DNA of 64,000 nt from Candidatus Methanoperedens sp. (lineage in GTDB: Archaea; Halobacteriota; Methanosarcinia; Methanosarcinales; Methanoperedenaceae). The DNA is taken from NCBI GenBank assembly GCA_012026795.1, contig VEPM01000019.1, positions 18,735 to 82,734 of the forward strand. Reading direction: 5' to 3'. Shown piece after piece: positions 41,260 through 50,346 of the stretch (the stretch's first letter is position 1; every line of letters begins with the position of its first letter). The notes under the pieces were generated by a model, which was not told where the DNA came from, searched no databases, and worked only from the letters and a program-made list of their open reading frames with translations. A program made the translations under genes and the position numbers.

Positions 41260-42288
41260 ATGAAAAATAAAATAAAGATTCTTGCAGCAGTTATTGTTAT
41301 AGCCCTGATCGCTCTGGCAGGCTGTCTGACGGATGAAAAGGATGAAAAAAACTCGCAAAAAGACAATTTGACAAAAGAAAACGTTGTTACAATACGTTAT
41401 CTCTCATCATCGGCAGTTGTCGAACCATATGAGTTTGCAAGCGAACTTGGGTATCTAAATGGCATAAACATCAGCCGCCTGGGTACAAATACTGGAGGAC
41501 CGGAGGATATAATGTCCGTAGCTACCGGAAGTACGGATGTGGGGCATTCAGCATGGATCTCGATAATTAACGCAAAAGTACGGGGGGCGCAAATCCAGGC
41601 AGTCGCCGGGCCAATGGGTAACTCACCTGATAGCTGGTATGAGGGGACACCTTACTTATCCAAATGGATAGTGCTTGAGAACAGCACGATCAGGAGCGCA
41701 AAAGACCTTAAAGGAAAAAAGATCGCAGTCCATACACTTGGCGCCCATGCTGAATATGTGATGCGTGAATATCTTTCTAGAAATAACTTGTCAAAAGATG
41801 ATGTGGAACTTCTTGTAATGTCCCGCCATGAGGAAGTCCTGAGGCAGGGACTTGTAGATGTGGTCGCTCCCGTAGGCCCTCAGATCGACAGGATGGAAGC
41901 AGGAGGCGGTGTCAGGGTGTTGTTTACGGATTATGATGTGATCGGGAACCAGACCCACTGCGGCATGTTCATGTCCGAGAAATTCATAAAGGAGAATCCG
42001 CAGGCTGTGAAGCTGTTCGTAGAAGGAAGTGCAAAAGCTGCGGACTGGGCAAAAGATCATCCTGAAGAAGCCAGGGAACTTGCTGCCAAAATAATGAAAG
42101 ACAAAGGCGGGAATCCTGACCTGGCAAAATACTGGAAGGGTTTTGGCGTGAGAGAACATGCGCTTCTTCAGGATAGCGATGTGCAATTCTGGATAGACTG
42201 GCTTGTGAAGGATGGGAGGATTAGCGAAGGGCAGTATAAGCCTTCGGATTTTTATACGAATGAGTACAATCCCTATTTTAAGGGATGA
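41260..42288 (+). CDS. ABC importer substrate-binding lipoprotein (SsuA/NMT1-like)
   Basis: 342 aa. Signal sequence with lipobox LAGC near residue 22, then a periplasmic-binding-like fold: TIRYLSSSAVVEPYEFASELG, DIMSVATGSTDVGHSAW, LKGKKIAVHTLGAHAEYVMREYL, FMSEKFIKENPQAVKLFVEG. Members bind sulfonates, nitrate, bicarbonate, thiamine precursors or other small molecules; the ligand is not readable here. ATG at 41260 chosen over GTG at 41251. Confidence 0.93.
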   Translation: MKNKIKILAAVIVIALIALAGCLTDEKDEKNSQKDNLTKENVVTIRYLSSSAVVEPYEFASELGYLNGINISRLGTNTGGPEDIMSVATGSTDVGHSAWISIINAKVRGAQIQAVAGPMGNSPDSWYEGTPYLSKWIVLENSTIRSAKDLKGKKIAVHTLGAHAEYVMREYLSRNNLSKDDVELLVMSRHEEVLRQGLVDVVAPVGPQIDRMEAGGGVRVLFTDYDVIGNQTHCGMFMSEKFIKENPQAVKLFVEGSAKAADWAKDHPEEARELAAKIMKDKGGNPDLAKYWKGFGVREHALLQDSDVQFWIDWLVKDGRISEGQYKPSDFYTNEYNPYFKG

Positions 42289-42292
42289 GATT

Positions 42293-42682
42293 TTGAGATT
42301 TAAAAATGATCGCGAATCCAGATCAAAACTTCGCGGTCATCATCTCATTTGTCTTAATTTCTTCAGGGGTGAAGGCTACTCTGAAGATTTTATCAGAAAT
42401 ATATATGAAGTCCTCACTAAAGAAAAAGTGGAAATAGTATCAGGGCCGGATGAAGTATGCGCAAAATGCCCGTATCTTAAAGATGAAAAATGCAAAAGCT
42501 TTGAATATACGAATGAGATGATCTTGATCCAGGACAAAAAAGCGCTGGGATTGCTGGGATTCATGCCTGGTATGATTGTTGACTGGAATATGATCGCTGC
42601 AAGATTATCCGATATTCTGGAAGAATGGAAAGCGCAATTTTGTGCAGGGTGCGGATATAGAGAAGTGTGTTTCAATGAATAA
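42293..42682 (+). CDS. DUF1284 family protein, probable iron-sulfur protein
   Basis: 129 aa. Core LRGHHLICLNFFRGEGYSEDFIRN is the DUF1284 opening, and eight cysteines follow, including CAKCPYLKDEKCKSF and CAGCGYREVC, a pattern fit for an iron-sulfur or zinc site. TTG at 42293, with GGATGAGA upstream, lies 5 bases after the lipoprotein stop. An ATG at 42260 in the same frame would overlap that gene by 29 bases. Function unknown. Confidence 0.75.
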   Translation: MRFKNDRESRSKLRGHHLICLNFFRGEGYSEDFIRNIYEVLTKEKVEIVSGPDEVCAKCPYLKDEKCKSFEYTNEMILIQDKKALGLLGFMPGMIVDWNMIAARLSDILEEWKAQFCAGCGYREVCFNE

Positions 42683-42702
42683 CTCTTCAATGAGTTAGTT
42701 CT

Positions 42703-43398
42703 TCAATGAATAAGTTCTATCGGTATTTTACCATTATGCACCGCAGTTGCCACAAGTGCGCCATCAATGCCCGATTCCTGGAGTACAACGATATCATCCA
42801 GGTCCTTTATTCCACCGCCAACAATGATTTTGTGCGTTGATATTCCAGCCATTTCCTTTAAAAAATCTGTGTTTATCCCGGTACTTGTTCCCACTTTACC
42901 TAAATCCAGTATGATAATATCCTTCAGGTCAAATTCATTCAATTTTCGTATAAGTTTTTCCGGCTGCACATCCATTTTCAGGTCTTTTGTCAACACAATC
43001 CCATTTTTCATATCCATACTAACATTGATACGTCCTGGAAATTGAGCGGCTGCTTTTTCTATAGTTTCCAGTGAAGCGGTTTCAGTGCCAATGATGACTG
43101 TATCTGTAACCTTCGCACATTTACGGACATCATCCATATTTTTTACGCCAATATCCACCATAGTGTTTGTTTTCCGGGATATCTGTTCGATCAATCCAAA
43201 ATTATCACCAAATTCCTGGATATGGTCAAGATCGGCAATATACACTTGAGAAGGCATGATCGTGGAAATCATTTCAAGTGGATCAGATGAATCGCAAATC
43301 CGGCTATTTTCAACAGGCCTGTATTTTGCCCGTTCGCCCCTCACTGCGTGCACTACAATACCATTAAGTATGTCCATTACGAAGATAATCCGAAACAT
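42703..43398 (-). CDS. HisA/HisF-related protein (TIGR00734-like)
   Basis: 231 aa TIM-barrel protein. Start IFVMDILNGIVVHAVRGERAKYRPV, then VYIADLDHIQEFGDN, MVDIGVKNMDD, and the phosphate-binding end KIIVGGGIKDLDDIVVLQESGIDGALVATAVH. This is the archaeal HisAF-related group, which lacks a clear HisA-type catalytic context and is not in a his operon here. Function unknown; histidine synthesis is not supported by neighbours. Convergent with the DUF1284 gene. Confidence 0.88.
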   Translation of the reverse strand: MFRIIFVMDILNGIVVHAVRGERAKYRPVENSRICDSSDPLEMISTIMPSQVYIADLDHIQEFGDNFGLIEQISRKTNTMVDIGVKNMDDVRKCAKVTDTVIIGTETASLETIEKAAAQFPGRINVSMDMKNGIVLTKDLKMDVQPEKLIRKLNEFDLKDIIILDLGKVGTSTGINTDFLKEMAGISTHKIIVGGGIKDLDDIVVLQESGIDGALVATAVHNGKIPIELIH

Positions 43399-43581
43399 TT
43401 CTTATCAATTCCTGCATCCAATTTTCGACTATCTATTATAGATATTTTTCCTGTGTCTAATTTAAAATTAATAAATGTACATCCAGTAAATAAAAATAAT
43501 TTCACAATAATGATTATTTTGAGCATTAAAATATTATAGCACCTATATAACTTATTAAATACATTTTCGTGTTGTGGTACA

Positions 43582-45591
43582 ATGAAAAATGAAGAAATAA
43601 CAGGATCGGATAATGCAACAAATGAAATGATCAGGCACGCACACGTGCTGGGAATAGAAACCATCTTTGACAGGAATGGAAATTATGGTGCCGGGGAATG
43701 CAAGAAAGCAAAATGTAATTTTGGTTCAAGGGGGATATGCTGCAAGCAATGTATGCTGGGGCCATGCAGGATTTCAGGCCGTTCCTTAAAAGGAACATGC
43801 GGTGCGAGTGCTGATACTATTGTGGCACGAAATCTTCTCATGATGATAGGAAGAGGTACTGCCGCACATTCATCCCATGCCCTGCATGTGGCATCAACAT
43901 TACTAAAGACAATCCGGAACAATACATCATTCAGGATAAAAGAACCGATAAAATTAGAATCGGTCGCAAGGAAAATCAATTGCAGCGAACATGGGGTCAA
44001 AGCCATGGGTACAACTGTCGCAGAACTGGCAATATCCGATATCATGGGCGATGAAAAATATATGAGGTTTGCCATGTCATATTATCCTCCCGATGTTATC
44101 AGGAATCTTTCAAATCTTGGAGTAATGCCAGGGTCGGTTGGAAGGGAATTGCTCGATTCCGGGCATGAAACCTCTATGGGCACTATGGCTGATCCCACAG
44201 GGTTCGTACTCCATGCGGCAAGGCTGGGTATAGCTGATATTTCATCACTTATCATAAGTGCGGAATTACAGGATGTGCTTTTTGGCACACCAAAAATAGT
44301 CTCTTCAAAGATCGGCTTTAATGTGCTTGAAAAAGATAAAGTGAATGTGGTAATCCAGGGTCATGTCCCGCTGCTTTCAGAGAAGATCATTGAATTTTCA
44401 GATGACCCCGGACTCGTTGAAAAAGCAAGATCCCTTGGTGCCAGCGGCATAAATGTAGTGGGCTGCTGCTGCACGGGGAATGATGCATTGATGAGACATG
44501 GAATTCCGATTGCAGGAAGCAATATTCACCAGGAACTTATAATCGCCACAGGAATTGCCGAAGCCTTAGTCGTTGATGTCCAGTGTATTTATCCCAATAT
44601 TGAGAATGTTGCAAAGCATTTTCATACAAAGATCATATCAACTATGAAAGAAGCAAGATTCAAAACCGCATACCATATACCTTTCGATGAAGAAAATGCA
44701 GATGACGCTGCAAAAAGCATCCTTAATGCAGCGATTGAGAATTTCCCGAAAAGGGGGCATAAAATCTTCCTGCCAGAAGAAAAGTCTCATGACCTGATGG
44801 CAGGTTTCTCGGTTGAGAATATTCTTGGTGTTCTTGCTACAATAAATCCGCAAGACCCGTTCAGACCATTAATAGAACATATAAAGTCAGGAGATATAAA
44901 CGGGATTGTTCTTATGGCAGGCTGCATAAGCCCGGAAATGACCGAATCCAGCCAGGTGATAATCGTAAAAGAATTACTAAAGCAGAACGTACTTGTTTTC
45001 TCAACAGGATGCGCTGCGCAGTCATGTGCAAGAGGAGGACTTCTTACACCTGATGCTACAATGGAATTTGCAGGCGATAAATTAAAAGGAGTATTGAAAT
45101 CGCTTGGTGATATAGCAGGGAAGCCGCTTCCTCCTGTATGGCATTTCGGGAGTTGCGTTGACAATTCAAGGGCCATCATTCTGGCAATTGCACTTGCACA
45201 GAAGATGGGTATATCATTAAAAGACCTGCCTATAGCTGCATCAGCTTCCGACTGGGTGGCTGAAAAAGCCGCTGCAATAGGAGCAGGCACAGTAGCTCTG
45301 GGCATTACGGTTCACCTGGGGAGAGCGCCGCCAATCCTTGGAGGACCCGAAGTTGTTACTTTACTGACCCGGAAATCAGAGGAAATATTTGGAGCAGGGT
45401 TCGTTATTGAAGAAGACCCGATAAAAGCATCGCAACTGCTTCTTTTGCATATAGGGAATGCAAGGAAAAAACTGGGTCTGTGTTCGGATATTGGCAGGGA
45501 ATCACAGGGCTCACCAGACAAAAAGGAAATTTCGATCTCCCAGAATAAATCCTCCAGTCCTCAAAATCCGATACCCCTGCCGACATATTAA
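43582..45591 (+). CDS. cooS: Ni-containing carbon monoxide dehydrogenase catalytic subunit CooS
   Basis: 669 aa monofunctional CODH. The N-terminal B/D-cluster cysteines are present: CKKAKCNFGSRGICCKQC, GPCRI and TCGASADT. C-cluster region: VIQGHVPLL (His), GCCCTGNDALMRHGIPIAGS, VDVQCIYPN, FSTGCAAQSCARGGLL and WHFGSCVDNSRAI. There is no CooF, hydrogenase or nickel-insertion gene (CooC) beside it, and the Cdh/ACS genes are absent. It may feed electrons from CO into a ferredoxin pool, or protect against CO. The ~40-residue tail after LLLHIGNARKKLGL is unusual, Ser/Lys-rich and disordered. A TATA-like CTATATAAC lies about 30 bases before the ATG. Confidence 0.94.
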   Translation: MKNEEITGSDNATNEMIRHAHVLGIETIFDRNGNYGAGECKKAKCNFGSRGICCKQCMLGPCRISGRSLKGTCGASADTIVARNLLMMIGRGTAAHSSHALHVASTLLKTIRNNTSFRIKEPIKLESVARKINCSEHGVKAMGTTVAELAISDIMGDEKYMRFAMSYYPPDVIRNLSNLGVMPGSVGRELLDSGHETSMGTMADPTGFVLHAARLGIADISSLIISAELQDVLFGTPKIVSSKIGFNVLEKDKVNVVIQGHVPLLSEKIIEFSDDPGLVEKARSLGASGINVVGCCCTGNDALMRHGIPIAGSNIHQELIIATGIAEALVVDVQCIYPNIENVAKHFHTKIISTMKEARFKTAYHIPFDEENADDAAKSILNAAIENFPKRGHKIFLPEEKSHDLMAGFSVENILGVLATINPQDPFRPLIEHIKSGDINGIVLMAGCISPEMTESSQVIIVKELLKQNVLVFSTGCAAQSCARGGLLTPDATMEFAGDKLKGVLKSLGDIAGKPLPPVWHFGSCVDNSRAIILAIALAQKMGISLKDLPIAASASDWVAEKAAAIGAGTVALGITVHLGRAPPILGGPEVVTLLTRKSEEIFGAGFVIEEDPIKASQLLLLHIGNARKKLGLCSDIGRESQGSPDKKEISISQNKSSSPQNPIPLPTY

Positions 45592-45765
45592 TACGCATGA
45601 TTTCCTGCAGGATAGCCTATTGGATATTGATATCATAATTAGCATTAACAGTAAAGTTAAATATATATACTATGCAATTATTTATTATGATGATAATTAT
45701 GATTGGCCACGGTTTATATCGTGAAATTTCCGTTTAAACTCATGACCAAACAAAGGAGAGTTAAA

Positions 45766-46290
45766 ATGAAAGGTGCAATAGTTCAATGTTTAGGAGACCT
45801 CGTAAAATCAAATTTTGGAAATGATAAATGGGAAAAGTCCCTGGAAACAGCTGGCATGAGCAAAACTACCTTTTTCACTCCTATTCAGAATGTGGATGAT
45901 GAAAAAGTAATGAAGATCATTGAGTCATTATGTAAAGTTGCTAACATCTCGCCTGCACAGGCATCAGACGCATTTGGTGAATACTGGGTAAATGTATATG
46001 CCCCCAAAGTATATAGTTCCTATTTCAAAGGAGCAAGCTCCTCAAAAGAATTTATTTTGAAGATGGATGGCATCCACGATGCCGTTACAAAAAATATTCC
46101 GAATGCTCACCCGCCAAGATTTGAGTATGAATGGAAGGGTGACCAGACAATGATTATAAAATATAAGTCCAACAGGGGATTAATAGATATTCTGATGGGA
46201 CTTGTAAAAGGCGTGGGAAAATATTATAAAGAAGACCTGAAAGTATCGAAACTTTCAAATGACAGATTGCAGGTAATTTTTCCTAAATAA
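45766..46290 (+). CDS. H-NOX (heme nitric oxide/oxygen-binding) domain protein
   Basis: 174 aa from ATG 45766 with AAAGGAGAG upstream (an upstream open frame extends to 45703). The opening MKGAIVQCLGDLV, W in FGEYWVNVY, heme-ligand His104 (MDGIHDAVTKN), Pro117, and Tyr133-x-Ser135-x-Arg137 (YKSNRGL), which binds heme propionates, are the H-NOX fingerprints. At the position of the O2-stabilising Tyr140 of Thermoanaerobacter tengcongensis H-NOX, this protein has Ile, so NO rather than O2 is the expected ligand. It stands alone with no kinase or cyclase fused. An NO sensor is plausible in a nitrate- or nitrite-respiring methanotroph; the output partner is unknown. The flavin reductase gene follows. 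Confidence 0.9.
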   Translation: MKGAIVQCLGDLVKSNFGNDKWEKSLETAGMSKTTFFTPIQNVDDEKVMKIIESLCKVANISPAQASDAFGEYWVNVYAPKVYSSYFKGASSSKEFILKMDGIHDAVTKNIPNAHPPRFEYEWKGDQTMIIKYKSNRGLIDILMGLVKGVGKYYKEDLKVSKLSNDRLQVIFPK

Positions 46291-46446
46291 GTCAACGCAA
46301 TCTTTATTCTTTTTTTATTTTTAATACAACGCCCAGAATCTGCTTTTTCTTAAAATAGCCTTCTGTACCCGGTGGCAAAGAAATGATAAGAGCCAACCGA
46401 AGTGTTAAAATATCTACAAACCAGAAAAGACATAAGGAGGAAATTT

Positions 46447-47013
46447 ATGAAAAAATCATTAGGTGCAAAAACTATTGTTTATCCTCTCCCGGTCTGGGTT
46501 GTGGGGACTTATGACAACAAAAGAAAGCCAAACGTGGCAACAGTGGCCTGGGGCGGGATTTGCTGTTCCAACCCGCCATGTATCGCCATCTCTCTTCGGA
46601 AAGCAACATATTCTTACGGGAATATCATGGAGCAAAAAGCTTTCACTATTAACGTTCCATCTGAAAAGTACATCAGGGAAGCAGATTATTTCGGTACTGT
46701 ATCAGGCAGGGATGTGGACAAATTCGCCGGATCCGGACTTACCAGTGTGAAAAGCGATATGGTCGATGCTCCATACGTGAAGGAATTTCCTGTGGTCCTG
46801 GAGTGTAAACTTATACATACCATCGAAATAGGGCTCCACACGGAGTTTATTGGCGAAATTATGGACGTCAAGGCAGATGAGTTCATGTTGATGGAAAATG
46901 GGTCTATTGATATTGAAAAATTAAAACCGGTCATATATGCTCCCGATATTGCGGGCTATTATGGGATTGGCAAACCTGTTGGAAAAGCGTTTTCAATAGG
47001 AAGAAAGAGATAA
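46447..47013 (+). CDS. Flavin reductase/FMN-binding split-barrel protein
   Basis: 188 aa, of the flavoredoxin/DIM6-NTAB group. The FMN-binding split barrel is visible: [64 protein letters not shown] and [26 protein letters not shown] 46447 follows AAGGAGG (46434-46440). Likely reduces FMN or passes electrons to other redox proteins; its substrate partner is unknown. Follows the H-NOX gene by 156 bases, so co-regulation is possible but not shown. Confidence 0.9.
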   Translation: MKKSLGAKTIVYPLPVWVVGTYDNKRKPNVATVAWGGICCSNPPCIAISLRKATYSYGNIMEQKAFTINVPSEKYIREADYFGTVSGRDVDKFAGSGLTSVKSDMVDAPYVKEFPVVLECKLIHTIEIGLHTEFIGEIMDVKADEFMLMENGSIDIEKLKPVIYAPDIAGYYGIGKPVGKAFSIGRKR

Positions 47014-47051
47014 TAAAAGATGAGTCAAAAATACATTCAGGAGGAAATGTC

Positions 47052-47267
47052 ATGAATTCAGATCGCTATAAGTATATGTCTATAAGACAATTGCAAGATC
47101 TTTCGGATGAATTAAAAGAAGAAGCAAAAAGTGACCCATCGCGTGATACAGAGTATCATGTTGTTTATAAAGCATTACAGGATAAAATACGGGAAAGGGA
47201 CAGGAGCAGGCCAAAATGCGTTCCTACGCGTTTTGAACATGAACTTGATTTAATGGAAGAATTTTAG
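47052..47267 (+). CDS. Small soluble protein of unknown function (71 aa)
   Basis: Mostly helical, charged: NSDRYKYMSIRQLQDLSDELKEEAKSDPS, then IRERDRSRPKCVPTRFEHEL. One Cys, no membrane helix. A strong AGGAGG (47039-47044) precedes the ATG. It lies 2 bases before the next gene, so the two form an operon. Not recognised. Confidence 0.7.
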   Translation: MNSDRYKYMSIRQLQDLSDELKEEAKSDPSRDTEYHVVYKALQDKIRERDRSRPKCVPTRFEHELDLMEEF

Positions 47268-47269
47268 CA

Positions 47270-47629
47270 ATGCTCCCTGACTCAATTGACCCTGAGATCG
47301 TAAGGTTATTCCCTTCAGTCAAATGTGGAGTTGTAGAGAGCGGCCCATGGAGGATCCCTCTTTTTTTCGATAAAAGCTTTGGTAAAAACAGGGGATGCAT
47401 ACATTTACGGCGGTATATTGTCCACATGGCGCAAATGAATGAAACAAAAGAAGCAATGATGGAAAAAACTAACCAGATTTATCAGGATTTTGAAAAATTA
47501 ATTGATAAATTTCCCTGCGATTCTGAATTAAAAGAACGACAGAAGGATCAACTGGACAAATATATGATGGAATTTATCGATGAGGTTGCGCTGCTTATTG
47601 CAGAAGGCGATGATACACAGATTTATTAA
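47270..47629 (+). CDS. Hypothetical protein (119 aa)
   Basis: N-terminal MLPDSIDPEIVRLFPSVKC, a short globular part with GPWRIPLFFDKSFGKNRG, and a long helix (TKEAMMEKTNQIYQDFEKLIDKF) with acidic end (LLIAEGDDTQIY). Coupled to the 71-aa gene (TAGCAATG, 2-base gap). Converges with the DUF473 gene, whose stop is 1 base away. Function unknown. Confidence 0.65.
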   Translation: MLPDSIDPEIVRLFPSVKCGVVESGPWRIPLFFDKSFGKNRGCIHLRRYIVHMAQMNETKEAMMEKTNQIYQDFEKLIDKFPCDSELKERQKDQLDKYMMEFIDEVALLIAEGDDTQIY

Positions 47630-47630
47630 T

Positions 47631-48020
47631 TTATCTTCCTTCAAAGGAGCGCACTTCGTTTGCATCAACAACAGATGCTTTTCCGAGTTCGCAGCATTCG
47701 GAGTGACGAACACGCCCATGTCCTTTCATTTCCAATTGAAGGCGCGCAAGCTGGAACTCCGATTCCTCATAAAATTCGGGAGTCTTCTGGATAACCCTGT
47801 GCATTGAAACCTGTTTTTCGCGAATCTTCGCAATAAGACCCGTGGTGCCAGCTCTCACATCTTCCCTGCTTGTTGCTGTAAGGAATATCATATCTCCTAC
47901 ATTCATTTCCAGTACAGAAAGGAAATTGTGGGGACTCCTTATCTCAATGGTTTTTATTTTTTCATGTTCAAGATCGGTCAGGATATGATGCGATATTCCG
48001 CTCAGCATTATCTGTCGCAT
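47631..48020 (-). CDS. DUF473 family protein
   Basis: 129 aa archaeal conserved protein of no known function. The opening LSGISHHILTDLEHEKIKTIEIRSPHNFL and the VGDMIFLTATSREDVRAGTTGLIAKI beta-rich middle are typical of the family, which is confined to methanogens and relatives. The SPHN and RAGTTG segments suggest a barrel (ASCH/PUA-like), as an inference. Downstream of the PAC2 gene on the same strand with 6 bases between. Confidence 0.85.
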   Translation of the reverse strand: MRQIMLSGISHHILTDLEHEKIKTIEIRSPHNFLSVLEMNVGDMIFLTATSREDVRAGTTGLIAKIREKQVSMHRVIQKTPEFYEESEFQLARLQLEMKGHGRVRHSECCELGKASVVDANEVRSFEGR

Positions 48021-48026
48021 TAAAAA

Positions 48027-48770
48027 TCACCCGTACATAGGGAATTCTTTCTTGGGCTGCGTTGAATTTTCAGTAGTCTTGACCTGTTCAGCGAGCTTTG
48101 AAAGTTCATGTTCTATCTGGTCAGCCTGAGCCAGCAGTTTTTCAGTATCAATAGAAAGATTAAATATTTTGTTAAGGGCATTTATTACCTGGACTGCTGC
48201 TCTTGGATCCGGATTGGGGCCAGGCGTTTCACCCAGGAGACTTATTGCAGGCATGCCGCGCAGATAACATTCTGTCATTATGCTTCCTGAAATTCCGGAA
48301 ATAGTACCTACCTGGAATATTTCAGTCTTGTCTTTAATTTTCTCAAGCAAATCAAGGTTTGTTGCGCCGCCAAAAACACGCCTTTCTCCGGTTGTTGTAG
48401 CTATTCCTGCGATGGAAACTATATTCCTGGCACGGATATTCTGCATCCAGTCTATAAGAACCTTGCTGATATCGTATGATGCCGTTGGATGAATCGGGAT
48501 ATCTGAAATTACTACGACAATCTCTTTTCCAGAATCCTCGTAAATACGAACAGGCATATAAACCATACCATTAAAAAGAACTGCTAATGGAGGGAAGTAT
48601 TTTGAGTCGATAGATCCCATATACTTCATTTTAAGTTCTTCTATTATATGCTGGCACGTTATATTCCCCACCAGACCGATGCCGGGAAAGCCTTCAATGA
48701 CTAATGGATTCTTTGATTTAAGAGGTTCATTTATAATTTTTACGAATTGTTCTGCTGTTTCCGATGCCAT
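48027..48770 (-). CDS. Proteasome assembly chaperone family (PAC2) protein
   Basis: 247 aa from ATG 48770; a longer frame to 49187 runs into the DP1 gene on the other strand and is ignored. PAC2 hallmarks: PLVIEGFPGIGLVGNITCQHIIEEL, VVISDIPIHPTASYDIS, IASIAG-like ISIAGIATTTGERRVFGGATN, and ISGSIMTECYLRGMPAISLLGETPG PNPDPRAA. The tail (STQPKKEFPMYG) is disordered. Some archaeal homologues assist proteasome assembly. Paired with DUF473. Confidence 0.9.
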   Translation of the reverse strand: MASETAEQFVKIINEPLKSKNPLVIEGFPGIGLVGNITCQHIIEELKMKYMGSIDSKYFPPLAVLFNGMVYMPVRIYEDSGKEIVVVISDIPIHPTASYDISKVLIDWMQNIRARNIVSIAGIATTTGERRVFGGATNLDLLEKIKDKTEIFQVGTISGISGSIMTECYLRGMPAISLLGETPGPNPDPRAAVQVINALNKIFNLSIDTEKLLAQADQIEHELSKLAEQVKTTENSTQPKKEFPMYG

Positions 48771-48879
48771 ACTTCCACTATAGTTAATTAGGTCAGAAGT
48801 AAATAAAAGCATCGATACAGGTTTGAGGAAAATCTTATCTTTTCTAAAAATAATATATAATAAATATGGAGACAGGATT

Positions 48880-50343
48880 ATGGAGACAGGCGAGATAATC
48901 CAGATTTTTGCTGAATCCGGATTCCAGATAGACAGACAGGCGCTTGAAGCTATGAGATCGATTTCTCCTGAACAGATACAACATCTTGTTAACACAATGG
49001 ATAGTTCGGTTCTGGTTGTGGGGATCGAGCATATACGGCCTCTTTCACAAGAACCGGTACCAAAAACCATTTCTTTACCCTCGTATATGCCTGAAATACC
49101 TGTACGGAATGCAATCTCTTTAAAGATCAGGAACAGGGAAAGTCCGGTCACAATACTCAAAGATATTACAAACCAGTCAACCTGCATCGGGGAATATACG
49201 GAATTCGTGCAATATTTCAGGGATCGTTACAGTTCTCTGGGTGAGATACTTCGAAAAAGACTTGGAGCAAGACCTATTGAGAGCCTGAAAAAGAGAAATC
49301 TTGATACAAGAGAGCCTTTGTCAGTGATAGGCATGGTCCTGGATATCAAAACTACCTCAAACGGCCATAAACTTATCCAGATAGAAGACCCAACAGGAAC
49401 CCTGCGTGTCTTGATCCATAAAGAAAGAGATAAGGAACTGTTCGAATCTGCGAACCGTATCCTGCTTGATGAGGTTATAGGAGTAACAGGCACTCTGTCC
49501 TCGGATGGTAACCTGATGTTCGTAAATAGAATATCATGGCCCGATATTCCAAATTCCCGGAATGCCGGCATAAATGGAAATGAAAGAAATAGAGGAGGAA
49601 AAGCGGTTTTTATTTCCGATATTCATGTAGGGAGCAAGACATTTCTTGAAGATTCCTGGCTTAAGTTCATTGACTGGCTCGGAGATGATATAAATTATCT
49701 TGTGATAGCCGGCGACTTGGTTGACGGGATAGGTGTTTTCCCCGGGCAGGATAAAGAGCTTGCTATTTCCGATATTTATGAACAATATGAAAAAGCAGCA
49801 GAGTATTTGAATGCAGTGCCAGAACATATAAAAGTCATAATTTCACCGGGAAACCATGATGCAGTAAGGCAAGCCGAACCGCAGCCGCGTTTTCCTGAGA
49901 GAATTACAAAAATGTTCCGGAACGATTTCATTTTTGTAGGAAATCCCGCAATGGTGGATATCGGTGTAAAGGTCCTGATATATCACGGCAGGTCAATGGA
50001 TGACATTATTGCAAGCATCCCGGGGTTTTCGTATAATGAACCTGCAAAACCGATGAATGAAATGCTAAAACTAAGACACTTGTCCCCGATATACGGGGGA
50101 AGGGTATCGATCGCTCCTGAGAAAAAAGATCATTTCGTTATCGATGAAATTCCCGACATCCTGCATTGCGGGCATGTTCATACAGTTGGTGTTTCACGTT
50201 ACAGGGATGTTCTAACAATCAACAGCGGAACATGGCAGAGCCAGACAGAATTCCAGAAACGAATGAACCTTATGCCTGTGCCTGCAAGAGCTACTCTTGT
50301 TGACCTGTCAGGAATGGAATACAGAATAATGGATTTTAATTGA
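48880..50343 (+). CDS. polB: DNA polymerase D small subunit (DP1)
   Basis: 487 aa proofreading 3'-5' exonuclease subunit of archaeal PolD. N-terminal helical part (METGEIIQIFAESG), an OB fold (SVIGMVLDIKTTSNGHKLIQIEDPTG), and the calcineurin-like phosphoesterase domain: SDIHVGSKTF, VIAGDLVDGIG, SPGNHDAVR and HCGHVHTVG, plus the VIYHGRSMDD-like segment. ATG 48880 has GGAGACAGGA upstream; a GTG/ATG-containing extension to 48823 is less likely. The large subunit is not in the window. Followed at once by an RNase H-like exonuclease gene. Confidence 0.95.
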   Translation: METGEIIQIFAESGFQIDRQALEAMRSISPEQIQHLVNTMDSSVLVVGIEHIRPLSQEPVPKTISLPSYMPEIPVRNAISLKIRNRESPVTILKDITNQSTCIGEYTEFVQYFRDRYSSLGEILRKRLGARPIESLKKRNLDTREPLSVIGMVLDIKTTSNGHKLIQIEDPTGTLRVLIHKERDKELFESANRILLDEVIGVTGTLSSDGNLMFVNRISWPDIPNSRNAGINGNERNRGGKAVFISDIHVGSKTFLEDSWLKFIDWLGDDINYLVIAGDLVDGIGVFPGQDKELAISDIYEQYEKAAEYLNAVPEHIKVIISPGNHDAVRQAEPQPRFPERITKMFRNDFIFVGNPAMVDIGVKVLIYHGRSMDDIIASIPGFSYNEPAKPMNEMLKLRHLSPIYGGRVSIAPEKKDHFVIDEIPDILHCGHVHTVGVSRYRDVLTINSGTWQSQTEFQKRMNLMPVPARATLVDLSGMEYRIMDFN

Positions 50344-50346
50344 AAT

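Noticed and set aside
48880..50343. Intein in DP1
   Set aside because: Continuous OB and phosphoesterase domains, 487 aa; no insertion.
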